Assembly: GCA_934695325.1 (NCBI GenBank)
Contig: CAKUVD010000002.1
Location: 62,001-126,000 of the forward strand
Source of the DNA: an uncultured Bacteroidales bacterium
GTDB lineage: Bacteria; Bacteroidota; Bacteroidia; Bacteroidales; UBA932
Direction of reading: 5' to 3'
Length of the DNA stretch: 64,000 nucleotides
The notes beneath the pieces are model-generated. The model did no database searches. It was not told the origin of the DNA and saw only the letters and a program-made list of their open reading frames with translations. Shown here piece by piece: positions 17,643 to 26,712 of the stretch. Position numbers and translations under genes: made by a program. Positions within the stretch are counted from its first letter, which is position 1. Each line of letters starts with the position of its first letter.

Positions 17643-18613
17643 ACGAACATAAAATGGAATTGTTTGCCTGCAGGGCCTCCAGAGACTTTGCCGCAAAGGT
17701 CGTTGATGAACTTAACAAGCTTCAGCCTGAAGGCGAGGGGCAGATTCATCTGGGTGATTCGGAAGTGACTGTCTTCAGTGACGGTGAGTTCCAGCCATCA
17801 TTCACTGAAAGCGTGCGTGGGGCCACGGTATTCGTGTTGCAGTCCACATTCCCTCCTGCAGAGAACCTGATGGAACTCCTCCTTACCATCGATGCTGCCA
17901 AGAGAGCCTCAGCGTATAAGGTGATCGCGGTGATGCCGTATTTCGGATGGGCCAGACAGGACAGGAAAGACAAGCCAAGAGTCTCCATCGGAGCCAAGCT
18001 CGTGGCCAACCTCCTCTGTGCGGCCGGAGTGGACAGGATTATGACCTGCGACCTTCACGCCGATCAGATTCAGGGATTCTTCGACATTCCTGTGGACCAT
18101 ATTTATGCAAGCAAGGTGTTCATACCTTATCTGAAATCATTGAACATAGAGAACCTGGCCATCGCGGCTCCTGATATGGGCGGAGCGAAGAGGGCCAATG
18201 CTTATGCGAAGGATCTTGCCTGCCCTGTAATCATCTGTCATAAGTCCAGGGAGAGGGCCAATGTCGTCGCCTCCATCACGGCTATCGGAGAGGTCGAGGG
18301 CAAGAACGTCGTCATCGTGGATGATATGATAGACACCGCCGGGACATTGACCAAGGCCGCCGACATCCTTATCGAGAAAGGTGCGAAGAGCGTGCGCGCG
18401 TGCGCTACCCACGCCATCCTATCCGGGCCGGCGTATGACAGGATCAATGCGTCCAAGCTTTCTGAGGTATATGTGACTGACACCATTCCGCTTACGTCGG
18501 ATCCTAATGTGGACAAGAGCAAGATAAAGGTCGTTTCGATGACCGAGACATTCGCTCGCATCATACGCAAGGTCTGCGACAACGAGCCTATCAGCCCAGA
18601 GTTCATTTTCTAG
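17639..18613 (+). CDS. prs: Ribose-phosphate pyrophosphokinase
   Basis: PRPP synthetase, 324 residues, making phosphoribosyl pyrophosphate for purine, pyrimidine, His, Trp and NAD synthesis. The PRPP-binding loop VVIVDDMIDTAGTL and the metal/ATP region CDLHADQIQGFF are present, along with the flexible-loop region YFGWARQDRKDKPR. Length is normal. Co-translated with engB through the ATGA overlap. Confidence 0.95.
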   Translation: MNEHKMELFACRASRDFAAKVVDELNKLQPEGEGQIHLGDSEVTVFSDGEFQPSFTESVRGATVFVLQSTFPPAENLMELLLTIDAAKRASAYKVIAVMPYFGWARQDRKDKPRVSIGAKLVANLLCAAGVDRIMTCDLHADQIQGFFDIPVDHIYASKVFIPYLKSLNIENLAIAAPDMGGAKRANAYAKDLACPVIICHKSRERANVVASITAIGEVEGKNVVIVDDMIDTAGTLTKAADILIEKGAKSVRACATHAILSGPAYDRINASKLSEVYVTDTIPLTSDPNVDKSKIKVVSMTETFARIIRKVCDNEPISPEFIF

Positions 18614-18687
18614 CATTATATGTACCGGCCGGTGAGGTTGGCGGAGCAACGTTCCGTCCCGTCCCGTCCGGTATTGTTTTTTTGTTG

Positions 18688-18695
18688 TATATTTG
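18688..18695 (+). promoter_or_regulatory. Putative -7 box before small cysteine protein
   Basis: TATATTTG, 20 bases before the ATG at 18715. The leader would be only about 13 bases. No TTTG at the right distance upstream. Confidence 0.4.
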
Positions 18696-18714
18696 CACGC
18701 AAAAAGACATTGAT

Positions 18715-19020
18715 ATGAAAGTGTTTCTTGCTGCATTGGTCCTTGTCGGATTCGGAATTTTCGGGATGTGCTTCAACATTATATTCCGCAAGAAGGATTT
18801 CCCGCAGAGCGACGTGGGAGCCAATGAGAATATGCGTAGGCTCGGCATAAGGTGTATGCGCGAGGAGGACGACGAGAGGTTCTCGGAAATGTACGGCAAG
18901 AAAAAGTCCGGTGCGGTATGCTCCGGCACGTTCAGTGACTCCTGCACAGGATGCGGTCTGTATCCGTTGGAGAATGGAGCGACAAGAAAGTCGGAGGAGG
19001 ACTCCGATAAATTAGATTGA
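18715..19020 (+). CDS. Small single-helix membrane protein with Cys motif
   Basis: A 101-residue protein from the ATG at 18715; the longer frame from 18682 would start upstream of the predicted transcription start. An N-terminal transmembrane helix (residues 3-22, VFLAALVLVGFGIFGMCFNI) is followed by a basic IIFRKKDFP segment and a short soluble tail. The tail holds four Cys (one CMREED, then VCSGTFSDSCTGCG). A metal or redox role is possible but not shown. I do not recognise a characterised family. It lies between prs and der, each with separate signals. Confidence 0.6.
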   Translation: MKVFLAALVLVGFGIFGMCFNIIFRKKDFPQSDVGANENMRRLGIRCMREEDDERFSEMYGKKKSGAVCSGTFSDSCTGCGLYPLENGATRKSEEDSDKLD

Positions 19021-19042
19021 AGCCCGGGATACGGGGAAACCA

Positions 19043-19062
19043 ATCTTCTCGTGAGAGAAGAT
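19043..19062 (+). other. Perfect hairpin with GTGA loop before der
   Basis: An 8-bp perfect stem (ATCTTCTC / GAGAAGAT) closed by GTGA, a GNRA-type tetraloop in RNA, ending 17 bases before the der ATG. No T run follows, so it is not a normal terminator; a translational or stability role is possible. Confidence 0.45.
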
Positions 19063-19079
19063 ACTAAAAGTAAAGAAAG

Positions 19080-20387
19080 ATGAGTCTAGTAGCAATCGTA
19101 GGAAGGCCGAATGTCGGCAAATCCACACTTTTTAACCGTCTTGTCGGAATGAGACAGGCTATCGTGGATGAGACAGCCGGAGTGACAAGGGACAGGCATT
19201 ACGGGAAATGTGAATGGTGCGGCAAGGAATTCTCCGTAGTGGACACCGGCGGATACACATCCGGCTCGGATGACGTGTTCGAGGAAGAAATCCGCAAGCA
19301 GGTGGTCATCGCCATTGAAGAGGCCGACCTTATATTATTTATGGTTGAGGCTGCGACAGGCATCACGGACTATGATTCGGAAATAGCGGATATCCTCAGG
19401 CGTAGCGGCAAGCCGGTAGTGGTGGCCGTGAACAAGGTGGATTCCGGCGAGAAGATATTCGACACATATCAGTTCTACTCTCTCGGTCTCGGCGAGATAT
19501 GGAGCATCTCGGCCGCTAACGGTGGCGGCACCGGAGACCTCCTGGACGAAGTCCTGAAGAAACTTCCGGAGGACACAGAGGCTGAGGAAGAGCATCCGGG
19601 CGTACCGAGAATCACCATCGTGGGCAAGCCTAATGTCGGCAAGTCCTCTCTCACCAATGCTCTTCTCGGCGAGGAAAGGAATATCGTCACCAATGTCGCC
19701 GGAACCACAAGGGATTCAATTTCATCATATTACAATAAGTTTGGGCATGAGTTCGTATTCGTGGACACAGCCGGGATAAGGAAGAAGAACAGGGTCAATG
19801 AAGATCTGGAGTTCTATTCTGTTATGCGTTCCATCCGTGCCATCGAGCACAGCGACATCTGCGTGATGATGATTGACGCGACCACCGGTATGGAGGCGCA
19901 GGATATGAACATCTTCAACCTGATCAAGCGCAACAAGAAAGGCTGTGTGCTGGTCATAAACAAATGGGATCTCTTCGAGAAGGAAAGCAACACTATGGTG
20001 GAGTATGTGAAGGCGATGAAGGCGCGTATCGCTCCTTTCAATGATGTCCCTATCATATTCACTTCGGTGCTCAAGAAACAGCGCATTATGGATGTGCTGA
20101 ATGAGATAGAGCACGTCTGGCAGAACTATTCCAGGAAGATAAGCACTTCCAAGCTGATGGACGTGATGCTGCTGGAGATAGAGAATTACCCACCTCCTAT
20201 GTGGAAGGGCAAGTTGGTGAAGATCAAATATATGACACAGCTGCCTACGAGATTCCCGGCGTTTGCGTTCTTCTGCAATCTGCCGCAGTATATAAAGGAA
20301 CCGTACAAGCGCTTTCTGGAGAATAAACTGCGTGATCATTTCGACCTCACAGGCTGTCCTGTGCAGATGTTTATGAGGCAGAAATAG
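19080..20387 (+). CDS. der: Ribosome-associated double GTPase Der (EngA)
   Basis: Two tandem GTPase domains and a C-terminal KH-like domain, 435 residues, needed for 50S subunit maturation. First G1 GRPNVGKST (8-16) with DTGGYTSG as G3 and NKVD as G4. Second G1 GKPNVGKSS near residue 185, with DTAGIRKK and NKWDLF. The C terminus ([37 protein letters not shown]) is the KH-like domain. It converges with ispH. Confidence 0.96.
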   Translation: MSLVAIVGRPNVGKSTLFNRLVGMRQAIVDETAGVTRDRHYGKCEWCGKEFSVVDTGGYTSGSDDVFEEEIRKQVVIAIEEADLILFMVEAATGITDYDSEIADILRRSGKPVVVAVNKVDSGEKIFDTYQFYSLGLGEIWSISAANGGGTGDLLDEVLKKLPEDTEAEEEHPGVPRITIVGKPNVGKSSLTNALLGEERNIVTNVAGTTRDSISSYYNKFGHEFVFVDTAGIRKKNRVNEDLEFYSVMRSIRAIEHSDICVMMIDATTGMEAQDMNIFNLIKRNKKGCVLVINKWDLFEKESNTMVEYVKAMKARIAPFNDVPIIFTSVLKKQRIMDVLNEIEHVWQNYSRKISTSKLMDVMLLEIENYPPPMWKGKLVKIKYMTQLPTRFPAFAFFCNLPQYIKEPYKRFLENKLRDHFDLTGCPVQMFMRQK

Positions 20388-20392
20388 CGGCG

Positions 20393-21319
20393 TCAGCTTC
20401 GGCGTATATGCTCCGCCGCGGCTTCCAGAAGCCATTTCGGCGTGGACGTGGCTCCGCATACGCCGACGCGGTCATCCGGACGGAACCATTCAGGGCGTAT
20501 GTCGCTGACCGCATTGATGCTATAGGTGCGTATGTTCAGCGAACGGCAGAGATTGCAGAGAACTTTGCCGTTCGAACTTTCTTTCCCTGATACGAAAATT
20601 ATGATGTCGTGAGCCAGTGCGAATTCGGACAGCCTCTTGTGCCGTCCGGCCACCTGCTGGCAGATAGTGTCGTGAACGACAAGCTTTCCAGTGCTCTTGA
20701 AGATGACCTGAGCCAGTTCGTTCTCTTTGGCCATTGCCTCTTCCAGGGCCGTGCAGATGGCTGCGTATTCGGCAGGACTTTTCGTCGTCTGCGAGAATAT
20801 CTCCACCGGGCCGTCAAGACGGATGTCTCCTCTCGATATGGCGTCGGTGAGCATCTGCATATTTTCCAGGACCAGGGCGTCGCCGTCCACCTGGCCGAGA
20901 AGCCCGAGGACTTCGGCGTGGCCGACTTTGCCGAAGATGACGATCTGCCCGCCGGCTGGACATACCCTGCCGTAGGCTTCGCGTATGCTTTTCTGGAGTT
21001 TCAGCACCACAGGACAGGTGCAGTCCACGATCTTGAGACCAAGTGTGTCTGCCAGCCTATATGTGGAAGGCGGCTCGCCGTGTGCGCGTACCAGCACTTC
21101 CGAATCGCGTGGAAGCGTCTTCATATCATCGGTTCCGATGGTCGCCAGTCCTGCGGCACGAAGCCTTCCTAGTTCAGCCTCGTTGTGCACTATCGACCCT
21201 AGAGAATAGAGCCTATGAGGGCCTGAGCCTTCTCCTAGTATCTCCTCGGCCTTTCCGACTGCCCTGATGACTCCGCCGCAGAAACCCGAATGCGGATCGA
21301 TTTCTACAGAAACCGCCAT
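20393..21319 (-). CDS. ispH: 4-hydroxy-3-methylbut-2-enyl diphosphate reductase
   Basis: Last enzyme of the MEP isoprenoid pathway, an iron-sulfur protein making IPP and DMAPP (308 residues). The three cluster cysteines are seen in GFCGGV (C14), CTCPVV, and HDTICQQVAGR. The catalytic-glutamate region RAHGEPP and the loop SGKESSNGKVL are also recognisable. It begins one base after cmk on the same strand. The same cmk-ispH pairing occurs in other bacteria, including fused forms. Confidence 0.93.
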   Translation of the reverse strand: MAVSVEIDPHSGFCGGVIRAVGKAEEILGEGSGPHRLYSLGSIVHNEAELGRLRAAGLATIGTDDMKTLPRDSEVLVRAHGEPPSTYRLADTLGLKIVDCTCPVVLKLQKSIREAYGRVCPAGGQIVIFGKVGHAEVLGLLGQVDGDALVLENMQMLTDAISRGDIRLDGPVEIFSQTTKSPAEYAAICTALEEAMAKENELAQVIFKSTGKLVVHDTICQQVAGRHKRLSEFALAHDIIIFVSGKESSNGKVLCNLCRSLNIRTYSINAVSDIRPEWFRPDDRVGVCGATSTPKWLLEAAAEHIRRS

Positions 21320-21320
21320 A

Positions 21321-22016
21321 TTATCTGTCTCCGAATTTTTCCTTGATGAGATTCCGTATCCAGACCATCTGGTCTTCGAGCGTCATATCGGTATTGTCCA
21401 GTACGATGGCGTCCGAGGCCTGCCTCAGCGGAGATGTCTCCCTGTGTGAGTCTATATAGTCCCGACTTTTCAGATTCTTCAGGACATCCTTGAAGTCCGG
21501 GTGTTGCCCGGCCGCTTCCATCTCCTTCAGCCGCCTCTCCGCACGTATATTGTCGTCAGCCGTCATAAAGATTTTCAGGTCGGCGTCCGGAAAGACAGAT
21601 GTCCCGATGTCGCGCCCGTCCATAACTATGCGCTTGTTCTTCCCGTACTCCACAAGTTTCCTGTCCACGAAACTTCTTACCTCGGGAATCACAGCTACCG
21701 GACTGACGTATGATGAGACGTCCAGAGAGCGGATCCTTCCGTCCACGCACTTGTCTTCCAAGAATGTGTGGCTGCCTTCCGGAGCATACTCGAAATGTAT
21801 GTCAATATCCGGAAGCGCCGCGACAAGTCTCTCGGTGTCAATGCTTCCGTCCGTTCTTGTCATATCGTTCTCCATAGCATACAGGGTGACGGCCCGGTAC
21901 AATGCCCCGGAATCCAGATATAGAAACGAAAATTCTTTCGCTATGAGTTTTGCGAAAGAGCTCTTTCCGGTGGAAGAATATCCGTCTATGGCTATTATTA
22001 TATCAGGAATGTGCAT
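21321..22016 (-). CDS. cmk: Cytidylate kinase
   Basis: Phosphorylates CMP and dCMP (231 residues). P-loop GYSSTGKSS (12-20), the early substrate region LYLDSGALYRAVTLY, and GRDIGTSVFPDADLKIFMTA are family hallmarks; the latter carries the CMP-binding GRD. Middle gene of the DUF4783-cmk-ispH run. Confidence 0.95.
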   Translation of the reverse strand: MHIPDIIIAIDGYSSTGKSSFAKLIAKEFSFLYLDSGALYRAVTLYAMENDMTRTDGSIDTERLVAALPDIDIHFEYAPEGSHTFLEDKCVDGRIRSLDVSSYVSPVAVIPEVRSFVDRKLVEYGKNKRIVMDGRDIGTSVFPDADLKIFMTADDNIRAERRLKEMEAAGQHPDFKDVLKNLKSRDYIDSHRETSPLRQASDAIVLDNTDMTLEDQMVWIRNLIKEKFGDR

Positions 22017-22067
22017 ATTTCAGTTGGTTTGGTGAGGACATCTCGGGCACAAAAATATGAAAAAAAA

Positions 22068-22478
22068 TTATTTTTCCCTCAATATTTTCAATTGCTGGAT
22101 TTTATATGTGTCTCTCTTGAAACTGACGAATATGGTCACCTCGAAAGTCTCACCTCCTGCATTGAGCCTTCCTACGGCATATTTCATATTGGAACGCCCT
22201 GCGGTATGGGTGATGTCGAAGCCTCTCGGCGAATAGCTGCCGAAGAATGACTTGAGAATCTGCCGAGCCTGGTTCTTGCTGGAGTCACTCGAATCGGAGA
22301 TTATGGAGATTTCCAGATTGTCATCGAACCAGGCGGACAGTCTGTCCGCATCGCCCTGTCTGATGTATTTGGCTATCGGGATGAACACGTCATATCCGTT
22401 GTCCTGTGAATGAGCCGGCACGCCGCGGCAGATCGAGACCGCGGAAAACAGCAAAATTGCGAAAATTCTGATATTCAT
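22068..22478 (-). CDS. DUF4783 exported protein
   Basis: A 136-residue exported protein of the DUF4783 type, widespread in Bacteroidota and of unknown function. It has an N-terminal signal (about 1-24). The core reads FIPIAKYIRQGDADRLSAWFDDNLEI...., then SSKNQARQILKSFFGSYSPR. It looks like an NTF2/SnoaL-like small alpha-plus-beta domain. It sits 51 bases upstream of cmk on the same strand and is divergent from rlmH. Confidence 0.75.
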   Translation of the reverse strand: MNIRIFAILLFSAVSICRGVPAHSQDNGYDVFIPIAKYIRQGDADRLSAWFDDNLEISIISDSSDSSKNQARQILKSFFGSYSPRGFDITHTAGRSNMKYAVGRLNAGGETFEVTIFVSFKRDTYKIQQLKILREK

Positions 22479-22512
22479 ATATTTTCAAGCCAGCTTTATA
22501 TGTGAAACGTTG

Positions 22513-22543
22513 TTGCAAATACCGAGCCATATATGTAAATTTG
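22513..22543 (+). promoter_or_regulatory. Promoter of rlmH
   Basis: TTG (22513-22515), 20 bases, TAAATTTG (22536-22543). The rlmH ATG is at 22550, about where transcription should begin, so the mRNA may have little or no leader. Confidence 0.6.
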
Positions 22544-22549
22544 CTGAAT

Positions 22550-23023
22550 ATGAAGATGACGCTGATAACAGTCGGGAAGACGGACGTGAAATGGGTCAGG
22601 GAGGGCCTGGAACTGTACAAGTCCAGGCTGGCTCATTATACTCAGTTCGCTGTCAATGAGATACCGGAACTGAAGAATGTCTCGGCTTTGACACGTCAGC
22701 AGATAAAGGACCGGGAAGGGGAACTTATCCTGGCTGCTGTACGGCCGTCTGACTTCGTCGTGCTTATGGATGAGCACGGCCGGCAGTTCCGCTCTGTGGA
22801 ATTCGCGACTTGGCTCCAGAACAAGATGGCCTGCGACGGCAGGGACATTGTCTTCATTATAGGCGGAGCCTACGGGGTCTCGGATGCTGTCTACGGAAGG
22901 GCGGATATGAAGATCTCCCTGTCGGAGATGACATTCTCGCATCAGATGGTCCGGGTCATATTCACCGAACAGCTTTATCGCGCCTTTACCATCTTGCGCG
23001 GGGAACCGTATCATCACGAGTAG
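22550..23023 (+). CDS. rlmH: 23S rRNA pseudouridine-1915 N3-methyltransferase
   Basis: SPOUT-class methyltransferase acting on pseudouridine 1915 of 23S rRNA in assembled ribosomes. From the ATG at 22550 (MKMTLITVGKT) the protein is 157 residues, essentially the family length. The frame extends to 22502, but those residues overlap the promoter. The SAM-binding knot (DIVFIIGGAYGVSDAV) and the conserved C terminus QLYRAFTILRGEPYHHE are intact. The sensor kinase gene starts 6 bases later. Confidence 0.94.
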   Translation: MKMTLITVGKTDVKWVREGLELYKSRLAHYTQFAVNEIPELKNVSALTRQQIKDREGELILAAVRPSDFVVLMDEHGRQFRSVEFATWLQNKMACDGRDIVFIIGGAYGVSDAVYGRADMKISLSEMTFSHQMVRVIFTEQLYRAFTILRGEPYHHE

Positions 23024-23029
23024 GAGGAT

Positions 23030-26000
23030 ATGGATATGGCGGCATTGAAAATCAGATTCAGAAATTTCTGGAATTCTTTGCTGGGCAGGAATGTATGGCT
23101 GCTTTTCTTTCTGGCCGCGCTCCTGCTGGCGATCGTCAATGTTTTCATAGATCGCAGAGGAGACTTCTCCGAGTTCACCGCCGGGAGGCTGACAAGAGTG
23201 GTGAACGGTCGTTTCTCGCGAATGGAAGGCTATATGCGCAGGGCTCTGGCCCAGGACAATGACGACTGGCTGGAACTGAACGGCCTTCCGGAGGATATGG
23301 TCATATACAGATACCGTGACGATACGCTCCAGTCGTGGTGCAACCAGTTCACCCTGGACAACGATGACATCTCCCACCGTATGGTAGTGCAGCGTTTCGC
23401 CAGCCTCAGGTATAATTTCGTGTCGCCTCTCGCAGAAGCCGACACGACCGTGAAATATATGAACATCGGCCCTAAGTGGTATCTGGTGAAGGCTATATCC
23501 GATGCCCACGGATGCACTATCATAGGTGGTCTGGAAGTCCGCAATACGATGGACAGCAGGTCGATGAACGGTGTGAACCCGAAATTCCGGCTGTCCGACA
23601 GGTTCTCGCTCTTTCCGATAAACTTCAGCGGCGGGACAGTGATCAGCGTCGGCGGATATCCACTGATAAAACTCATACAGGAGACGACGAGGGTGATGCC
23701 GATACTTCCGGACACCACGGTGCTGTGGCTTTCGGTGGCCCTGTTCATCCTCGGAGTGATGCTGTATCTGTATTTCCGCAGGGATGTCAGGACAATGTCC
23801 TTCGTTATGGTGGCCGTTGTCGCCACTTTCTCCGTGTTCTATGGCATCGGCTTCGGGATGCAGAATTCATCCACACTTTTCTCTCCGACGATATATGCTG
23901 ACGGGCCGGTGCTGTATTCTCTGGGCGCGCTGCTGATAATAAATATCTGCATCACCCTGCTGTATCTGTGTATGTACATTGCCCGCAGAGATATCGGCAG
24001 GCGGGTGGCGGCGAAGAAAAACGCCGTGAGGCTGTCCGCCTGGATAGTGTTCTCCGTATTTGTCGCGGACGCATTGACATTGGCCTATACTGCGGTAACG
24101 TTCAGGAGCCTGATGCTCAATTCTAACATCTCGCTGGAACTCTATAAAATCGCACAGCTCGGCCGATATGCCCTGTACATATATATGTCATATCTCGCCC
24201 TTCTTGCCGTCATACCTCTGTCTCTCCAGATGGTCAGGAATTACGTGCGGCATCTCACGGGACTCAGATATGATATGTTCTCCAGATGGGGAAGGTCGCT
24301 CTTCGCATTGTTCTGCGCAGGTTATATGCTCGGAATGTTCTCGTTCCTCGGAAATGAAAAGGAGCAGAACCGGGTGCAGATATGGATAAACAGGCTCTCG
24401 ATAGACAGGGACCTCGGCCTGGAGCTCCAGCTCAGAAGCGTGGAGAACGCCATCGCGGCAGACAATTCCATCCCGGAAGTGATGACTGCCACGCAAGACT
24501 ACAAAGTCATATTGAACCGCATAACGGAGACCTATATGAACCGGATTTCCAAGGACTTCGACATAAGCCTTTACCTGTTCCGGGACAATATCTCCGATCC
24601 TCAGACGGAAAAGTTCTTCAACGAGAGGCTGCTGGGGGCGGTGCCTATTTCGCAGAATTCACATTTCGTCTATAGCCGTACCACCAATGGGCGTGCCCAA
24701 TATACCGGGCTCTTCGTGTACTACTCCCCGGAGTACGGGACAATGAAGATGCTGCTCGGAGTGAATTCCAAGGCTGACCGCGAGGAGCGCGGATATTCGT
24801 TCATACTCGACTCGGGCAACCCCGGCACTGTGGTCATCCCTCCGCAGTATTCCTTCGCCAAGTACATTGACGGAAAGTTGGTCAGCTACAAGGGGGAATA
24901 TCCTTATCCTACCGTCCTGACAGGGCCGTTCAGGGAAAGGATGGAGCGTGACGGCTCCGAAAGGATGATGAGAGATTCCTACGTGCATTTCTTCACCAAG
25001 GTGTCACCGGACGAGATCGTCGTCATATCGCGCCCGAAAATCAGCGTGGTGCAATATGTCCTCGCACTCTGTATGATATATCTGGTCGCATATTTCTGGA
25101 TCAGTCTCGTCGGCCTCAGGAAAAAGAAGAACGGCGATTTCGAGAAGAACTACTACAAGTCGAGGGTGAATGTCGTGCTGTTCCTGTCAATGCTGCTGAC
25201 GCTCATCACTATGAGTGTCGTTATGGTGGTCTTCGTCTATAAGAGGAATGACGTGAACGTGATGAGGCTTATGACCAGCAAGATCACCACTATCCAGTCG
25301 CTTATGGAGAACAGGACGCGGCAGCTCCAGTCTTACAGGGATATGATGGCGCAGGAAATGACCTCGGCCATAGATGATATAGGTGACTATACTCGCTCTG
25401 ACATAACTCTTTATGGGCCGGACGGCAAGGTGTTCAACACTACGGCCCCGGAGATCTTCGAGAAGATGATACTCGGCTCCAGGATGAATCCTGAGGCATA
25501 CAGGAACATAATGTATGACAACAAGCGCTATTACATCCACAAGGAGAGCATCGGAGGCAAGAGTTTCTATACGATGTATGCGCCTGTGTTCAACGACGGC
25601 GGGAAGATCCTGGCGATAGTCGGAGCCCCATATACTGATTCCGGACTCTCGTTCAAGGCTGACGCCATCTTCCATTCTCTCTTCGTTATGACGGTATTCC
25701 TGATCCTGATAATCATCACCAGGTTCTTCACGACGAGGATGGTGGACAAGATGTTCCGTCCGCTCATCGAAATGGGGCGGAAGATGATATATGCACGTAC
25801 CGGCGGCCTCGAATATATCATATATGACAATGAAGATGAGCTCTCCGGACTTGTGCGTGCATATAACCTTATGGTTCACGACCTGTATGAGTCCAGCAAG
25901 CAGGTGGCCCAGGCCGAGAGGGAGAGGGCGTGGAGCGAGATGGCGCGTCAGGTGGCCCACGAGATAAAGAACCCGCTTACTCCGATGAAACTCCAGATAC

Positions 26001-26644
26001 AGAGGCTGATACGTCTCAAGAGCAAGAACGATCCTGCCTGGGAGGCCAAGTTCGAGGATATCTCCAGGCTGATTCTGGACAGCATTGACGTGCTCACGGA
26101 CACCGCCAACGAATTCTCCACGTTCGCCAAGCTCTATACGGAAGAGATGGTGTCGATCGACCTCGACAAGATGGCTTCTGACCAGATCTCTATGTTTGAT
26201 GACAAGGACAACATCTCATTCGAGTACTACGGTCTTAAAGATGCTACGGTGATGGGGCCTAAGCCTCAGCTTATCCGCGTGTTCGTGAACCTGCTCACCA
26301 ATTCCGTGCAGGCGATAGAGAATCAGCAGACGGAAGACCGGGAGGCCGGGAAGGAACCGAAGCACGGGCAGATTATCCTGTCGTTGAGGAACAGCTCCCG
26401 CGACGGGTTCTATGATATCGTGTTCGAAGACAATGGCCCAGGCATCAAGGATGAGAACCGCAGCAAGCTGTTCACTCCTAATTTCACTACGAAAAGCAGC
26501 GGGACCGGACTAGGGCTCGCCATCTGCAAGAATATACTTGAGCGCTGCGGCGGCGAGATATTCTACAGCCGTTCGTTCACCTTGAAGGGCGCCAGCTTCA
26601 CAGTGAGATTTCCTAAGGGGACTACGAAAAACAAAATTCTTTGA
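23030..26644 (+). CDS. NtrY-like sensor histidine kinase, very large
   Basis: Membrane histidine kinase of 1204 residues. TM1 is near 20-40, and a first extracytoplasmic region follows. There is a block of about seven hydrophobic helices at roughly 225-440, then a second large extracytoplasmic region (about 450-680), TMs near 690 and 735, a third sensor region and a TM near 895. The cytoplasmic part has a HAMP-like segment (about 915-960). The H-box is VAHEIKNPLTPMKLQ with His near 976. The ATPase has NLLTNSVQAI (N-box), EDNGPGI and GTGLGLAI. The H-box wording is of the NtrY type, whose partners are NtrC-like regulators such as the one at 14983-16137; that pairing is only an inference. Confidence 0.88.
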   Translation: MDMAALKIRFRNFWNSLLGRNVWLLFFLAALLLAIVNVFIDRRGDFSEFTAGRLTRVVNGRFSRMEGYMRRALAQDNDDWLELNGLPEDMVIYRYRDDTLQSWCNQFTLDNDDISHRMVVQRFASLRYNFVSPLAEADTTVKYMNIGPKWYLVKAISDAHGCTIIGGLEVRNTMDSRSMNGVNPKFRLSDRFSLFPINFSGGTVISVGGYPLIKLIQETTRVMPILPDTTVLWLSVALFILGVMLYLYFRRDVRTMSFVMVAVVATFSVFYGIGFGMQNSSTLFSPTIYADGPVLYSLGALLIINICITLLYLCMYIARRDIGRRVAAKKNAVRLSAWIVFSVFVADALTLAYTAVTFRSLMLNSNISLELYKIAQLGRYALYIYMSYLALLAVIPLSLQMVRNYVRHLTGLRYDMFSRWGRSLFALFCAGYMLGMFSFLGNEKEQNRVQIWINRLSIDRDLGLELQLRSVENAIAADNSIPEVMTATQDYKVILNRITETYMNRISKDFDISLYLFRDNISDPQTEKFFNERLLGAVPISQNSHFVYSRTTNGRAQYTGLFVYYSPEYGTMKMLLGVNSKADREERGYSFILDSGNPGTVVIPPQYSFAKYIDGKLVSYKGEYPYPTVLTGPFRERMERDGSERMMRDSYVHFFTKVSPDEIVVISRPKISVVQYVLALCMIYLVAYFWISLVGLRKKKNGDFEKNYYKSRVNVVLFLSMLLTLITMSVVMVVFVYKRNDVNVMRLMTSKITTIQSLMENRTRQLQSYRDMMAQEMTSAIDDIGDYTRSDITLYGPDGKVFNTTAPEIFEKMILGSRMNPEAYRNIMYDNKRYYIHKESIGGKSFYTMYAPVFNDGGKILAIVGAPYTDSGLSFKADAIFHSLFVMTVFLILIIITRFFTTRMVDKMFRPLIEMGRKMIYARTGGLEYIIYDNEDELSGLVRAYNLMVHDLYESSKQVAQAERERAWSEMARQVAHEIKNPLTPMKLQIQRLIRLKSKNDPAWEAKFEDISRLILDSIDVLTDTANEFSTFAKLYTEEMVSIDLDKMASDQISMFDDKDNISFEYYGLKDATVMGPKPQLIRVFVNLLTNSVQAIENQQTEDREAGKEPKHGQIILSLRNSSRDGFYDIVFEDNGPGIKDENRSKLFTPNFTTKSSGTGLGLAICKNILERCGGEIFYSRSFTLKGASFTVRFPKGTTKNKIL

Positions 26645-26645
26645 T

Positions 26646-26653
26646 TATATTTG
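26646..26653 (+). promoter_or_regulatory. Putative -7 box of the xseA-glycogen operon
   Basis: TATATTTG immediately after the kinase stop codon and about 60 bases before xseA. No clear -33 element. It is the only promoter-like signal I see before the long operon. Confidence 0.4.
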
Positions 26654-26712
26654 TGATGACTACATAATTTACTCCGTCGGGACTGCCGGTGGACACATAA
26701 ATTGCGGAGATT

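Noticed and set aside
22496..23509. 337-codon leftward frame across rlmH and the kinase start
   Set aside because: Antisense to rlmH and a conserved kinase; no domain recognised.
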